A DNA stretch of 64,000 nt from Terfezia claveryi (lineage: Eukaryota > Ascomycota > Pezizomycetes > Pezizales > Pezizaceae): contig WHUX01000135.1 in NCBI GenBank assembly GCA_015179025.1, positions 62,001-126,000 on the forward strand, in the 5' to 3' direction. Of the stretch, positions 1-11,951 are shown in pieces. Each line of letters starts with the position of its first letter. Position 1 is the stretch's first letter. The notes under the pieces are model-generated. The model worked only from the letters and a program-made list of their open reading frames with translations, was not told the origin of the DNA and ran no database searches. Made by a program: the position numbers and the translations under genes.

Positions 1-784
1 AATCTCAGAAAGTCTCCTATTACAAGAGATTCTTTTTTCCCCATACAATATTAGCTGAGGAAGAGCTTTAGTAAGGTTGCTTATATTGATGCCTCACCTG
101 AAACTACAAATAGCCAGCGGGGAAAACACACATCTCCTCGTTCCCAGAAGAATATTGCATCTGTAGTGTTCTCCTTTTTTTATTTTTTAAAATAAAAAGA
201 ACATTACTTCACAACTGCCGCCAAGATGGCTCAGTATCCCAATAGAGAAGTTATCGAATTAGGAAATCAGCTACCAACACCCTGCCCTCAATCAACATAC
301 CCCACCACCTTCGTCTCCTCTTATTCTTTTCCTCCTCCTTCTCTTCCACCTTCTTCACCTCCGTCTGCTTCGAATCGGCGTATAGACCTTAAAAAAAGAA
401 AAAAGAAAAGAGAAACACCGTCTGCTTCTCGCTCTTGTCCGATACTGCCAACGCTCTTGTGCAACAATACTGCCGACTGCTTCTCGCTCTTGTGCAACAA
501 TACTGCCGTCTGCTTCTCGCTCTTGTCTGATACTGCCATCTATATTAGCACTCCTATTTTTGGGCCCCTTGCTGTAACCATCTACTCAGCCATCAATATA
601 AAACTGTGGGTGTTTCTTCATCTATTATATTCCAATATCCCATCCGCTCCGAATATTCAAAACTCATTTTGAATGATGGCCCCAATCATCTGTTCAAGCT
701 GGTATTGGGATTGGCTAACACCTACGAAATAGGAATGAAACAACGATCATGATTATATTGTCTTCTATTATTCTCGTCTCAAGA

Positions 785-1040
785 AAATTCTCCTACTTAT
801 CTATCTTTGCGTCACCTTCACCTTCACCTATAAGAGCTATACCTTCCGCTCAAGTTTTAGGAGGAGGACTCTAGCTCCAGCTCTGGACCCAGAAGGTAAG
901 GTGGAAGGTAGACATCACTTTGGAAATTAGGCATATTTTATTAATAGAAAGTCCTGCAGCTAATATTTACAGTCCATGGGCAACAGTCTTGGTAAATTTG
1001 AGGACCCGCGTCAAGCAGCATACTGCAAGAACGATGGCTC
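785..1040. repeat. Diverged direct repeat, copy 1
   Basis: This segment matches, with many substitutions and small indels, the segment at about 1400-1735 in the same orientation. Shared landmarks in the same order are a tatctttg..tcacc stretch, a CCTATAAGAGCTA block, a block around CTCCAGCTC, a TTTGGAAAT block, an AATAGAAA..TCC..CAGC block and a TACTGCAAGAA block. No intact reading frame runs through either copy. It is most likely an old duplicated repeat. The class is unknown. Confidence 0.5.
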
Positions 1041-1399
1041 CCGGTATGACGTGAGATGACAGTAGTAGGATGAGATATTATCCTCGTTCTCTTTTACCTT
1101 CAATATCCAATAGCAGCAATTTCGAAGTGCTCTGGATGTCCTTGGTCCACCGTCAAGAATTTCCTAAATCAGACAGACAGCTATGCGAGGATATATTAGA
1201 AATGCTCTTAGGTCTGGCAGACCCAAGAAGCTCAAATGGGACAGGAAGGTTATACTTCGATGTGTAAAGAAGAATAAAACATGGACTAGGGAGCAAATTC
1301 AGCAGGATTGTTGCACTCATATTTTGGTAGGTACTCTACCGTTACCTCCGAGGGAATGGCCTCCGAAGGTGGCTTGCTAAGATATACCCAAAGTTAAAG

Positions 1400-1735
1400 C
1401 AATCTTCCTACTTGTCTACCTATCTTTGTGACACCTCCACCTTTACCTATAAGAGCTACACCTTTAGCTTAAACTTTAAGAGGAGGGCTCCAGCTCCAGC
1501 CTCTATAAGGAGTTGGGTGCATTGGGGCGTATGTGGGGTAGGTGGGGGGGGATTGGGAATTTGGGGGTAGGATGCGGGTGGCAGGTAAAGTGGATTTCTT
1601 TGGAAATAGGTGTGTTTTAATAGAAATGTCCGCAGCAAATATATAGGAGATATTAGTGGTTGCCAAATCACAACTTGGTTCATGTACAGTAAATACTTAG
1701 CACTTGGCTATTACGCTCAAGCTTACTGCAAGAAA
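1400..1735. repeat. Diverged direct repeat, copy 2
   Basis: This is the second copy of the repeat at about 785-1040. It is longer because of an insert rich in G and T around 1500-1580. The shared blocks fall in the same order and orientation. The spacing between copies is about 615 bp, so this looks like a decayed tandem or repeated insertion. Confidence 0.5.
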
Positions 1736-1876
1736 TCCAATGCTTGTGAGTTCCAAGTTCTTCAAGTTCCAAGTTCCAAGTTGACGAATACCACATATAT
1801 GAGGCGCTGAACTGCATACACCAACTATCTCAAACACTGCAAACATGGCGACACCATAGATAGCACAAACACGCTA

Positions 1877-2095
1877 CGACCATGGACTCGAGATGAAGTT
1901 GAGCGGCTGATTGCTTGGATGGAAGATAATCAGGAACAACTATGAGGCATGGCATAAGGAGGTTAAAGAACAAGCTTTTGCAACATGGAAGGATGCAAAA
2001 GTAATGCAAGCATGTTCAGGGTGAAGGGTTAAGTTTGAGGAACTTTCTTCTGGCGGTTGGACTCGGAAGAGTTATGGCGGTCATGTCCAAATGCA
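1877..2095 (+). pseudogene. Degenerate SANT/Myb-like coding fragment
   Basis: Reading from 1877 gives a short WT..E...L.AW-type helix (PWTRDEVERLIAWMEDNQEQ), then a stop. A one-base frame change gives AWHKEVKEQAFATWKDAK, then another stop and further readable residues. This resembles the SANT/Myb-like DNA-binding segment found in some fungal repeat-encoded proteins. A weaker echo (KTWTREQIQQD) lies at about 1277-1310 after repeat copy 1, suggesting both copies of the duplication once carried this segment. No complete protein is present. Confidence 0.3.
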
Positions 2096-2099
2096 TGTG

Positions 2100-3236
2100 T
2101 TATTTACAATACTGACTCTATTGCCCCTGCCTCTAATATCTCAACAAGTTGCCAGAATGATACATGATGCATGCAGAATAATACAAGAAATACAGTCGAT
2201 GAATATAAGCCCCAAGGATACCTGCCAGCACTTGCACCATGGGATAGATACCAGTGGGCTACTATGACTTCTTGTACTGCAAGAAGTTCTTGAATATGCT
2301 CTTCTCCTCCTCTCCCTGTGACAACTCAGTTCACTTGGCCCCTACTTATGGGTTTTAGTTTTGGCTTGCACTAAAGAAACCTTGTCTATGAACTAAATTT
2401 GTGATATTAGGGCTTCATTTGTACAAAGTTGAGGATTCCGTAGGTTAACTATTTAAGAATTTTGAGGGCTGGTGCTGTGGCCAGCCATTGCGAGAGAATG
2501 GAAGATACATCTTCCCGCCAAAAGTCCTATATTCTTTTTTTATTTTTTTGGCCTTTCACAAGAGATTCATGTTTTTTTTTTTTTTTCTTATGCAAAATTT
2601 GCTTGGATATACATAGCTGAGATGAGAACTACTTACTTTCTTTGTGTGGAGATCTGGATACTCTAAATCTACTAGCTGCGAGACCCCTTCCACCAATATC
2701 AAATCAAGAGATAAGCTACCACCATCACCACCACCATACCCTGCCCTTAGTGAAAATATCCCCCCAAGAATTCGGTAGAGTGGAGTCAGTTATAGCAGGG
2801 GATGTTGGGGGGAAGGGTGGGGGGGCTTAGACTATTCTGGTACCGCTAGTTTTTTTGTAGTCTAGTAGAGCAAGGCCTGACTGCTTCCCCCAAAACAGTC
2901 TCCTTCAACGAAATCAAGGTCACTGATCACCATATATCATCCGAGTTCATATCACCACAGGAACGGACTTGATCATGGTACTCCATGAATTTTGTAAGAT
3001 GTAACTTATCGCATGGTATATAGTACTCAATCACATATCAAGTAGGTATAAAACATCCGCTTCACAAACAGAAAAATATGCAACACCGCCATACATAGCA
3101 ACCCATATCCCACCGGGAAAATAAACTCATTAAACTCAAACGTTAACAAAAAAAGTCAAATGCTAAGCCAACATCCCCATTCCAAATTATCGATTCGACT
3201 CCGCTCTATCAAGAGATTTCCCCGTTATATTTCCTT
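2100..3236. other. No recognisable gene
   Basis: The stretch holds T-runs, a short CACCAT repeat near 2720 and a G-rich tract near 2800-2830, but no reading frame with recognisable domains. It contains the likely 3' flank of the S41 peptidase gene on the minus strand. Confidence 0.5.
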
Positions 3237-6200
3237 CTACCGTCCCACCAGTGGCTTGCGGTCGTGTAAACTTGGCCTTGGGGCCCCCTTAACATGCTCT
3301 TTGGCCCCCGGCTTCCTATCCCTCACTGGTACGTACCTATCCAATGTTCCCTTAGAGCGCGAGTTGCCGCCGGTGGACTTATACTCCTTCTTCCCGCTAT
3401 GCTTCTGCCCCTTACGCCCTTTACGCCCATGGCCCTTATTCTTCGGCTTCGTCGGAGTGACATCTCCCACAGGCTTCTTTCCCTTGGGATGCGTAGGGAT
3501 AACGTCCCCATGGATGGGCTTGGGCTTGGGACGATGCGGTGCTGCGTGTGGAGGAGGCAGTTTGGCATCGTCGGCTGAGAGGTGTTCAATTTGTCCCTTT
3601 TGGGCCCTTGGAGGGGCGTGGAGAGGAATTCTGTCATTATTACCGTACCTGTTGTGACCCTTATCCTTGGTAGTAGAGGTGGTGGTGGTTGGCTTGTGCA
3701 TTGTCTCGGTGACGTATGGCTTCTCACAATCCGTCGGCTTACCATCCTTACCCCATGCTTGTTCACGAATGAATCTCCAAGTATACCCAGTATCGACCAT
3801 CATCTCCTTCGTCCACGAGAACCTCTTGCAAGCGGCAGTATATCTAAACTCCAGCGGAAGCTGATCGTCTTCACCATGTCTAAACTGATTCTCAATGTTC
3901 AATGCATCCCACGCGCCCCAAAGCCTGAGAGGACCAGGAAGAATCTTTGCCACCTTCTGCGCACGCTCATCAGAAAATGCCTCGTAGAACTTCTTGAGCT
4001 TGATGAAGGTGTCGAAGGAGGCAACGACCCCCCCCTTGACACCGCCGGAGGTTTGCATATACTTCAATCCATTTGGACGTCCACCCATAGCGTAGCTGCG
4101 GACACCTTGTCGATCTAATGATTCATACCAAGCAAAACAAGAAGACCCACAGTACCCATTCCCAAGTACCACAATATTCTCCGCAGGGAAAAGTTGCTTC
4201 TGTGTCGGATCCACACCATACCCGTCGTCCTTTGTGATTTGTAGATGATCATACCTGAACATTTGCGTGAATTTATCCCCATCCCTGTCCACCGGGCTGA
4301 ATAGTGCTTCGAGTGATGGCCAGTCCTTGTCTTTAGTAGTCCACCATCGATCAAGTTTTCTGTTCTTAAGGAAAACATAGTTTTGTTTCGTGTATCGCAT
4401 GTTGACAGACTCGAAGATGTACTTTTTGGGGAAAAGCATGCGTGTGAAATCGAACGGGAGGAAGGCAGCCCCACCGCCATTGTTGGTGAGATCAATAATG
4501 AGATATTTAACTCCGGCGGCAGTGATGTAGTCGAGACCCCGGTCCAGCAAGTCGGATGCTTCCAATCTGTCCCTCTGCGTATCGGCTTCGAAGGAGCTAA
4601 CGTCGAGGACGGCCACGTCTCCATCCAAAATGTAAAATTTGAAATTGCCGTTGGTGGTGGAGTTGAAGTACTCAGGATAGCCTTTGCTGTTTGTATCGGT
4701 GGTATTGTAAGGATAATCAGTCGTAGGAGTCATGGTGGGGCTAGACGGCTTGGTACTGGTAACATCATCTTCATAGTCATCATCGTCATCATCATCCTCA
4801 GTTGTGGTATAATCAGTTGGACCTGGTGTTGGAGTAGTAGGAGTCTTGGTGGGCGCAGGCAGCTTAGTAGTGGTGTCATACTCATCATACTCATCATCAT
4901 CATCGTCGTCATCGTCGTCATCGTCATCATCGTCATAGTCATCATCATCCTCAGTTGTGGTATAATCAGTTGGACGAGTATGATAAGTCGTAGTTTCGGT
5001 TGCCGGCAGCTTGGTAGTAGTATCATACTCATCATCGTCGCCGTCGTCGTCGTCATCATCCTCAGGTATGGTATGACTACTTGTTGGATGAGTATGATGA
5101 GTCGTAGTAGTCTTGGTAGCCGGCAGCTGGGTAGTAGTATCATATTCATCATCGTCGTCGTCCTCATCGTCATCATCATCCTCAGGTATGGTATAATCAG
5201 TTGGACGAGTATGATGAGTCGTAGTAGTCTTGGTAGGCAGTTTGGTAGTGGTGTCATACTCATTATCGCCGCCGTCGCCATCATCACCATCTTCCTCCTC
5301 TTCCCCATAGTCTTCGTCAACAAAATCATAATCACCCACAGACCGCTTCTTCATCTTCCTCAGCAGCTTCTTCATAGCTTCCACATCCCTTTTTTCGATC
5401 TCCCTTTTTCCATTCGGTCTATAATGAGTCGTCGACGAGATTTTTGGATGTGGCCTTTTCCCACTTCCATGATGATTCAGCTTCGGGGATCCGCTTTTTT
5501 TCTCGCTTACATGGGGATCCGTAATATTCATCTGGTCGAGAATAGCCCAGCCCTCACTCCGCGCATACTCTATCGCCTCCTCCTCCGTCCACTTCTTCGA
5601 TTTAATTTTCCATTCCTTCCCAGTATACCACATATGTTTTCCGAATTGGCCTACCCCCTTCTGTAACAGCGACAGCCAGTCTGTATCCGAGTGCTGCAGC
5701 CTAGCACTCCATATAACCTTCTCAGTCGACCCATCGGCGTACTTCATACTAAAGTGGTCACCTGGGTACTGTGTGACATACTGGAAGTATGCCATCCTCT
5801 CGGGAGCAACCGTAGGGAACTGGGACATCAGCATATTGAATCTGGTATCTGGATCTGCGAACCCAAAATCCTCAAGGGTGGAATTGGCTAGACTAATAAG
5901 GTAGTCGACTACCGGCTGTCCATTAATCTCAGTGACTTGCTTCTCTAACCCCCTCTGCTCGTTCAAGGTCCATATTTTTGGCTCGGAAGTAGGTCCATCC
6001 GCCACACTAACGATAGAGAAAGGATGGGCATATTTGAAGATAGTAAGCACAGAGGGCATGAAACTTGTGTGGCCATCGCGGTAGTTGTTAAAGATCTTGT
6101 AAACATCGACCGCAAAGTCGTATAAGCTCTGATACTTTCCATTCTTAACCCTGTCCTGGATCTTCTGAATCTCAACCGCACCATCCCATACTGGAGTCTC

Positions 6201-6594
6201 CAACTCCGGTGTTGGTGGGTTCTTGAAGTATGTCTGGTAGGAAATCACTTCGTGGAACCCAAGAAGGCCATCTGCTGTTTGTTGAGCGTATTTTTGGTTC
6301 AAGGGTAAGGCTTTGAGGCAGTCATATGCCAATTTTGCCGGAAAGTACACGGGGTCCTGGCCTGGAGAACCACCCTTTTAGCTTTTTACTCACGATAAAA
6401 GATATCAGATACTTACCTTGTTTCGCACCTGCTTTGATTTTATTGCTAACTGCCTTACACGGATCCGCTGCTTTCACCGTTGTAGAGAATAATGTCGAAG
6501 ACAGTGCTAATAGGCCTGTAATACTGCCCCAGCTACTACCTTTCCTGTTGCTTAAAAACCGCATTATGAATGAGCTTCGAGGTACAAAACCCAA
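3237..6594 (-). CDS. Secreted S41-family (ustP/CPAF-like) peptidase with Asp-rich repeat insert
   Basis: Two exons, 6594-6417 and 6361-3237, are joined across a 55-nt GTAAGT..CAG intron with phases agreeing; the product is about 1,100 aa. The N-terminus has a signal-peptide-like hydrophobic stretch (residues about 24-42); translation may instead start at the second Met (residue 11). The fungal S41 hallmarks follow: an LAYDCL motif near residue 70, a substrate-site strand YLIIDLTNNGGG near residue 685, and the nucleophile region GYCGSSCFAWYES near residue 800. Family knowledge suggests a serine peptidase of the CPAF/ustP type. Two features are unusual. An insert at residues about 400-620 consists of four to five Thr/Pro units separated by poly-Asp tracts, preceded by dibasic stretches. 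The last 150 residues form a Lys/Arg/His/Pro-rich tail. The substrate is unknown. No UstYa-type or RiPP-precursor gene is visible nearby. Confidence 0.82.
4690..5265 (-). repeat. In-gene tandem repeat coding Thr/Pro units and poly-Asp tracts
   Basis: Inside the S41 gene, roughly 120-150-bp units each encode an EYDTTTKLP-type start, a Thr/Pro stretch, PTDYT, and then a run of 5-15 Asp. Four units are clear and a fifth is degenerate. The Asp runs are GAT/GAC mixtures, seen on the + strand as imperfect ATC/GTC trinucleotide tracts, so length variation by slippage is likely. The Asp runs differ in length between units. Confidence 0.85.
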
Positions 6595-9500
6595 TTAACC
6601 CCACCGTAACAAGTTCAAGGAAGAGAACAAAGAACTCTTCCACAGAACCTAGAAAGGAGTTCTATCGGATAATGCAAGACAACAAGCAAAATGAGGGGTG
6701 AGGGGGGTAAGCACCATCTTTTATTTCACTGCCAACAACAAAAAACAGTTATTCGCTTTCAGCCTTTCCATCAGCACAGAAGTGCAGTACTCAACACCCA
6801 TGTACATGCATTTCGCCCACCTTGGGCTGTGCTTGTTCGCATGGCTGAGAACTTCTATTCTTGAGCATGAGAGCCGTACAGTAGTCCGCCTCCACTTATT
6901 ATTGGTGTTTGACCTTCCCCACCCCAGACACTAATGTGCGTAGAACATGGGTTATCTTAGGGCTGAGACGTGAATGGTGTTACTCTCTATGGTGTGCATG
7001 AGGCTGAGCTGATGGCTGTCCAGAAGGACAAATCAACTCCAACTGTCAAGGATTAGTGTGGAGTAAGCTTAAATCTCATTAAATCTCAAGGGAATATTGG
7101 TGAAAGTGATACAGGAAACTCATTTTCAATATCATGTCTTGGGGCATATATATGTATCAAATACTGTAGAGGAAGCAAAATCCCTGCCTGCAGCGTTGGT
7201 GCCAATTGGATGAAAACCAGGTCAGAGGGGGCCTTAAGCCTCTATTGGATAGCAAGTGCATTGAGGTATGTATGGGACTTTTGCGACCTTTCAATTTTCA
7301 TCCACCGATCGATCCTGCCTGAATGTCAAGTTGATCTGCACAGCAGTTGACGGAATCATTTCGATGGCAACAGCAATTGCAATTTCTGTTGCAAAAGCTG
7401 ACCATCAGGTCCAACAACAGCCCCGATTATTCTGTACTCTTCACAGTGTGGGGAGTGTGGGGTATATTGGTATAGTAAGAGGGGTTGTCTGTGAGCAAGC
7501 CAGACTAGTCTGTGAGAGAGCATGCAGCAGCCAAAAGAAGCTTGGCTTGGGACCCTGGCAAGCGAAGCCTTGGCGCAGGCTGTTGCTACCGGATACAGTC
7601 TAGCTGTGTCACACGAGACTTGTCGCTGCTATTAATGGGCACCTTCACCGCCATGATGCATAAGGTTCTTGGAGATCGAAGGTGGTACGCTGGGAAATTC
7701 ATTCAACTTACTCACGTGACTCAGCCCATTTGTTGTGAAATCCTGGGGTGTGAATGTAAAGCGAAATTCTGAGGCCATTTCCGTCTTTCCACTATGAACG
7801 TTGCATTGTGCATATAATCAGAGGCGGCGTGGTAGGTGGAAGCTGCCATAGTAGTACAACAGTACTGTACATAGTTTCATTTACGAGTAGTGTAAGGTCG
7901 TACTTTCACATGACCAGAGAGGTGGACACCGAGACTAGCTCACTCACATGACCAGAGATATTTAGCTCCTGCTCACCCATGAGACTAGCTCATTTGGGAT
8001 GTTGGGAGGAGCTAATCTTCCCAACGAAGCTTGTATTTAATCTGAACGGTAGAGGGAGAGCAATATCATCCTGCATACAAGCGTCTACCTTACAGTAGAC
8101 TTGCAAGTGGGATGTAAGCCAGCCAATCCAAAACAATGCACTCAATCTTCTGCGTAAGATTGCGTAGACATACATACAGTCCATAATACATGCTCATGCT
8201 TGCGAGATTTGCGATGTAGAACCCTGAAAGGCTCGGCGAGTGAGAAGGATTATTGATTTGACAGGGAAATGTAAAGTTCATACGTACGTATACCTAAGTA
8301 CTGTAAAGTACATTAGATATCTTTAAAATTAGAGATCTCCCTTTTTTTTCTCTCTCTATATTCTCGGCCAGGATTGATCTCTTTATCTTCCAACCTATGA
8401 TGCCAAGCACAATTCAAACCTCTTACCCTCAACAACACTCGGGCTACTAGAATATAATGCGATACAACGCATCTACATTAGGAATTTTGTGCGAGTTTCT
8501 TATATAGTGGTCACTTGAGCCGCAGGTTTTCTCCAACGAGAAGTTCAAGCCAACAAGACTAGACAAAGGTCTCGATAATTCAGGAGGAGTATCCTTGTTG
8601 CCCCATCATGGCTTTCAGCGAGCTAGCCTTCCTGAATTCATTGGTTCTGTTGGCGAAGTTGCTGGGAATGCAGCTGAGGATGCATCCTACTTGCTCTATG
8701 GGCCTTCCTCCACTGCATAAGCCGGATTCGGATTTGGATGAACATTCACTTGAAACCCTTCGAAATCCTTCGTCTCTTTCGTCTCCAAAAATTCCCCCAT
8801 CTTAATTTACGCAAAAGCTAGTAACTGGAGGCTCTTCTACAGTGGGAAATTGAGAGTCCTCAATGCATTGCTCATGTTCACCGGACGCAGCATCGAACGA
8901 GTTCGAAGGTTGTTTCAAGCTTCGCTCGGGAACCCTTCGTAGTTTTTTGTAAACATATCTTCTTATACGAAACCTCGCATTATAAGAAAATCCGTCAACT
9001 GTAGTCTCGGCACGGCCTCCATCTGCAACGATTATCACCTGCCTTCACCTAATGTAATATTCACTATTATGCGTTCCAAGTACCTTCGTTCAGATGCTAG
9101 TGCTACCTTAATGGGCTTTGTAGATGGGGACCCCAGGCTCAATTTACTGGTTTTTTCTTTCAACCGATCGATGGATCCGGGGTCTTATACAACACCAGCT
9201 ACTTAGAGTACGAAATGTGGATTAGTACAGAGGCACCACAGGGGTACCAACTAGGAGTTCTCTGTTTCTACTACAGTACACACCAATTACCCTCAACCAA
9301 GAACTTCACCAGCGCAGCCCCCGAAGTAACATATTGAGAAGCTCTAAAAGGAAGGAAACCCAGACCCTTCGACTAATATCACAAAATGGATATCAAACAG
9401 AGTTTCCGTTGTCTCCGACTGCACACCAACTCTAACTCTTAAAATAGCAAAATGAAAACAGAAACGGAAGCAACGGAAAAAACAAAGCCTGCACTAAACT

Positions 9501-10907
9501 CAAACTCCGAGGACAAGGATGCTGCGATGTACGTAGCTTTTACTTTAAACAGTGAAAATCCGGAGGTTTACAGATATATTATATAATTGGACCGAAGCCC
9601 TCACGTTGGACCCATCCGGGTGAGTTTCTTCAACGTCACACCACACATGTACATGATCATAGTTTTACTATCTCTGCCTTGCCTAGACATGTAACACCCC
9701 CCTCCCAAAAAAAAAACCCAGACCACTCGTACTGGCAAGTAGAAATAAATTTAATTTAATCAATCGCCTACCCATACCCAGCCCGTACTTGATTATAAAC
9801 CCTCATTTTATACCCCTATATCTACGTTACGTTCCTGGCACGATAGATAGGGTGGTGGATTTGAGGGTAACATATTTAACATTTTATACCCGACGTAACG
9901 TTTAGATCAGAGACGTAATACTGATATCTTTCCAAGTCTAATATATACTTGGGATAATATATAAGGATCGAGCTTTTTTGTGCACATGCCCCCCCCCCCT
10001 CCCCCAAAAGAAAAGAAAAGAAAAAAAGAGAAAAGCTCCCTACGATTATCACATTCGCCATTTTCGTTTCCACAGTTGAGATACCTACCACATACAAATA
10101 AAAAGACAAATCCAAAATTCACATGCCACCCACCCCGTGCGTAGAAAGAAACGAAAACCCCCAAAAAGATGAAAGGGAAATTAGCACTATTTCTTTGGTT
10201 GCTCAACGCTGCGTTCTGTGCACAAACACATATCCTGATGGAGTTGGGGCTGCGGTGGGCGAGTTGGGGGACGGGGGCGGTGGTGTGTTGCGTGGTAGGG
10301 GGTTTGTTGGGAATTTATCAAGGTGTGTATCTTTGGATTTTAGTGGATTTTCGGAGAGTAGGGCTGGGGCTAACTTTGGGGTGTAGAGGAGATTTTTGGT
10401 CAGGATGAGAAGATGGAGGGGGAGGAGGCACTTGGCGGGGGAATGGGGAATGGGGATACAGAGAGGGAGAAATAGTAGGGAGGGACTTGAGGATGTTGGG
10501 GTGAGGAGGTCGTTTGGGTGGAGGGGGCGTGGTGCAAAGGAGGAGAGGGGGATTGGGGTAAATGATGTATGATAACACAGTGCTGATGTTAATGGATGAT
10601 GGCCATACTTTCCATACCTCCCATCACTCCGTGTTTGAAATATCGCGACTGATTCGCCTTGTTCCCACTGTGATGAAGGCACCATACATTAGGGATAGTG
10701 CAGACTATGAGAGAGACTACCCAGCACATTCACACGGGGCAACCTGCTACTTTCCGCTCGGGGATCTTCAAGCCTTAAATTCCTCTCAAAACGGTGGATT
10801 GCGGATGCTGGGGGCGGGTCCGGTGGAGATGAGAACATTCTCGTAAATGGGAGAAATGAAATATAAAAACCTCTCATCCCGTTGTATGTACCATCGGCTA
10901 ACTACCT
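6595..10907. other. 4.3-kb intergenic region without a recognisable gene
   Basis: No reading frame here has a recognisable domain or a convincing exon chain. A short frame at 8802-9038 (minus) looks compositionally protein-like but stands alone. An imperfect direct repeat (CATGACCAGAGA) occurs at about 7911 and 7946. Near 9990-10020 and 10240-10560 there are C/G-rich low-complexity tracts. Confidence 0.5.
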
Positions 10908-11641
10908 ATGGATGACCGAGCACCTAGGTTGACAGGGAGCAAGACATCCCTGTCAACCAACCTCCCCGTGACAACCAACAGCGCCTTTACGTCCCCTATG
11001 ATAGCAAATAATAATATGCCTATCCAGCTATACCAATCAAAACCAGAAGTATCACGAACATACCCTCTAAGCAACATGGGTAAGATTGATTATGAGAAGA
11101 AGCTCCAGCTAGCAATACAGCATGCTCGACGGGAGCCAGATATACCCCCCCCCCCGGATTTGCAGCTCTATATGGAGTAAACGTACGCACACTGGGTCGA
11201 CGACTTGCAGGGACTACCACGGACTATGATACAGCTGCTAGAGACAAGCAGTTATTTAATGTTGGAGAAGAGAAGGCAATCGGAGAGCATGCTGGGTTGA
11301 TGGCAGATGCTGGATTTCCGCTAAATCATGAGCTTTTGTGAGGAATAGCACAACATATAGTTGATGAGAGGCAATTGGCCCAACGGAGTCAAGGGGCCAC
11401 CACCAACCCTCGACTCCGTCAGGAGAAACGCCTCCAACAACAAGGAGCAATAAGCTCTACAGCCTCCTCTTCCACTAGCTCAACAACCCCCGCTTCCGAG
11501 TCGTCTTCTGCAATATCCATAACCCTCCATGTTATTGGCGCTCATTGGGTTGATCGGTTTTTAAAGCGCAATCCAGGATTCAAAAAGACCTACATCCGCC
11601 ACCAGGAGAGAGCTCGCACAGCAAGACTGACAAGGAAATAG
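10908..11641 (+). pseudogene. Pogo/Fot1-like transposase N-terminal remnant (psq HTH and CENP-B-type HTH)
   Basis: An open frame from 10908 reads to about 11155 and includes the start of a psq-type helix-turn-helix (YEKKLQLAIQHARREPDIPP). After an 11-C run (11145-11155) the sense frame shifts by one base and continues ALYGVNVRTLGRRLAG, completing the helix-turn-helix. It passes an in-frame TGA near 11338, and ends with the CENP-B/DDE-type signature IGAHWVDRFLKRNPGFKK near 11535-11590. No catalytic DDE domain follows on this strand. The frameshift and the stop show it is dead. The DDE domain fragment at 13.6-14.2 kb lies in the opposite orientation and may or may not come from the same element. 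Confidence 0.65.
10927..10958. repeat. Perfect 12-bp-arm palindrome (hairpin)
   Basis: Arms GGTTGACAGGGA (10927-10938) and TCCCTGTCAACC (10947-10958) pair perfectly around an 8-nt loop. It lies at the left end of the pogo-like remnant. Confidence 0.8.
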
Positions 11642-11663
11642 ACTTCCCGAGATAGGGAACTTC

Positions 11664-11693
11664 GAGAGTCGTGCCGGGACTGGCACGACTCTC
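11664..11693. repeat. Perfect 12-bp-arm palindrome
   Basis: Arms GAGAGTCGTGCC and GGCACGACTCTC flank a 6-nt loop. It sits just 3' of the pogo-like remnant and shares its GAGAGTCG outer arm with the palindrome at 11788-11817. Confidence 0.85.
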
Positions 11694-11730
11694 AAACCCG
11701 GGCCAGGACAACAATAATAGCAACCTCCCC

Positions 11731-11752
11731 ATCACCTGCGATCGCAGGTGAT
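11731..11752. repeat. Perfect 22-bp palindrome without a loop
   Basis: The 22 bases from 11731 to 11752 equal their own reverse complement, centred on GCGATCGC. It lies between two hairpins that share arms with each other. Confidence 0.85.
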
Positions 11753-11787
11753 ATCAAAGACAATAAAGACAAAATAACAACAATAAC

Positions 11788-11817
11788 GAGAGTCGGATAG
11801 GAATCCGTCCGACTCTC
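11788..11817. repeat. Perfect 10-bp-arm palindrome
   Basis: Arms GAGAGTCGGA (11788-11797) and TCCGACTCTC (11808-11817) enclose a 10-nt loop. The first eight bases of the arm match those of the palindrome at 11664-11693. Confidence 0.8.
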
Positions 11818-11951
11818 AGAAACACGCTCAGAAAGGCGAAGGAGAGACGGTTGTTAATTTAGTTGCTATTAATCTTTAGGGTATAATCGATCTTTACCTA
11901 GTTAGGTATAGTAGACACACCTCCTATTGCATATCTTACGCAGAATTAGTA

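Noticed and set aside
3582..4118. 178-codon frame on the + strand inside the S41 gene
   Set aside because: Antisense shadow with no domain; the minus strand there encodes the conserved catalytic C-terminal part.
4383..5666. 427-codon frame on the + strand opposite the S41 gene
   Set aside because: It is the mirror of the Asp/Thr repeat, reading as Ile/Val/Ser low complexity. The opposite strand has the recognisable peptidase motifs.
10169..10408. 79-codon frame starting with a signal-peptide-like MKGKLALFLWLLNAAFCA
   Set aside because: The rest is G-rich low complexity with no support from neighbours; likely chance.
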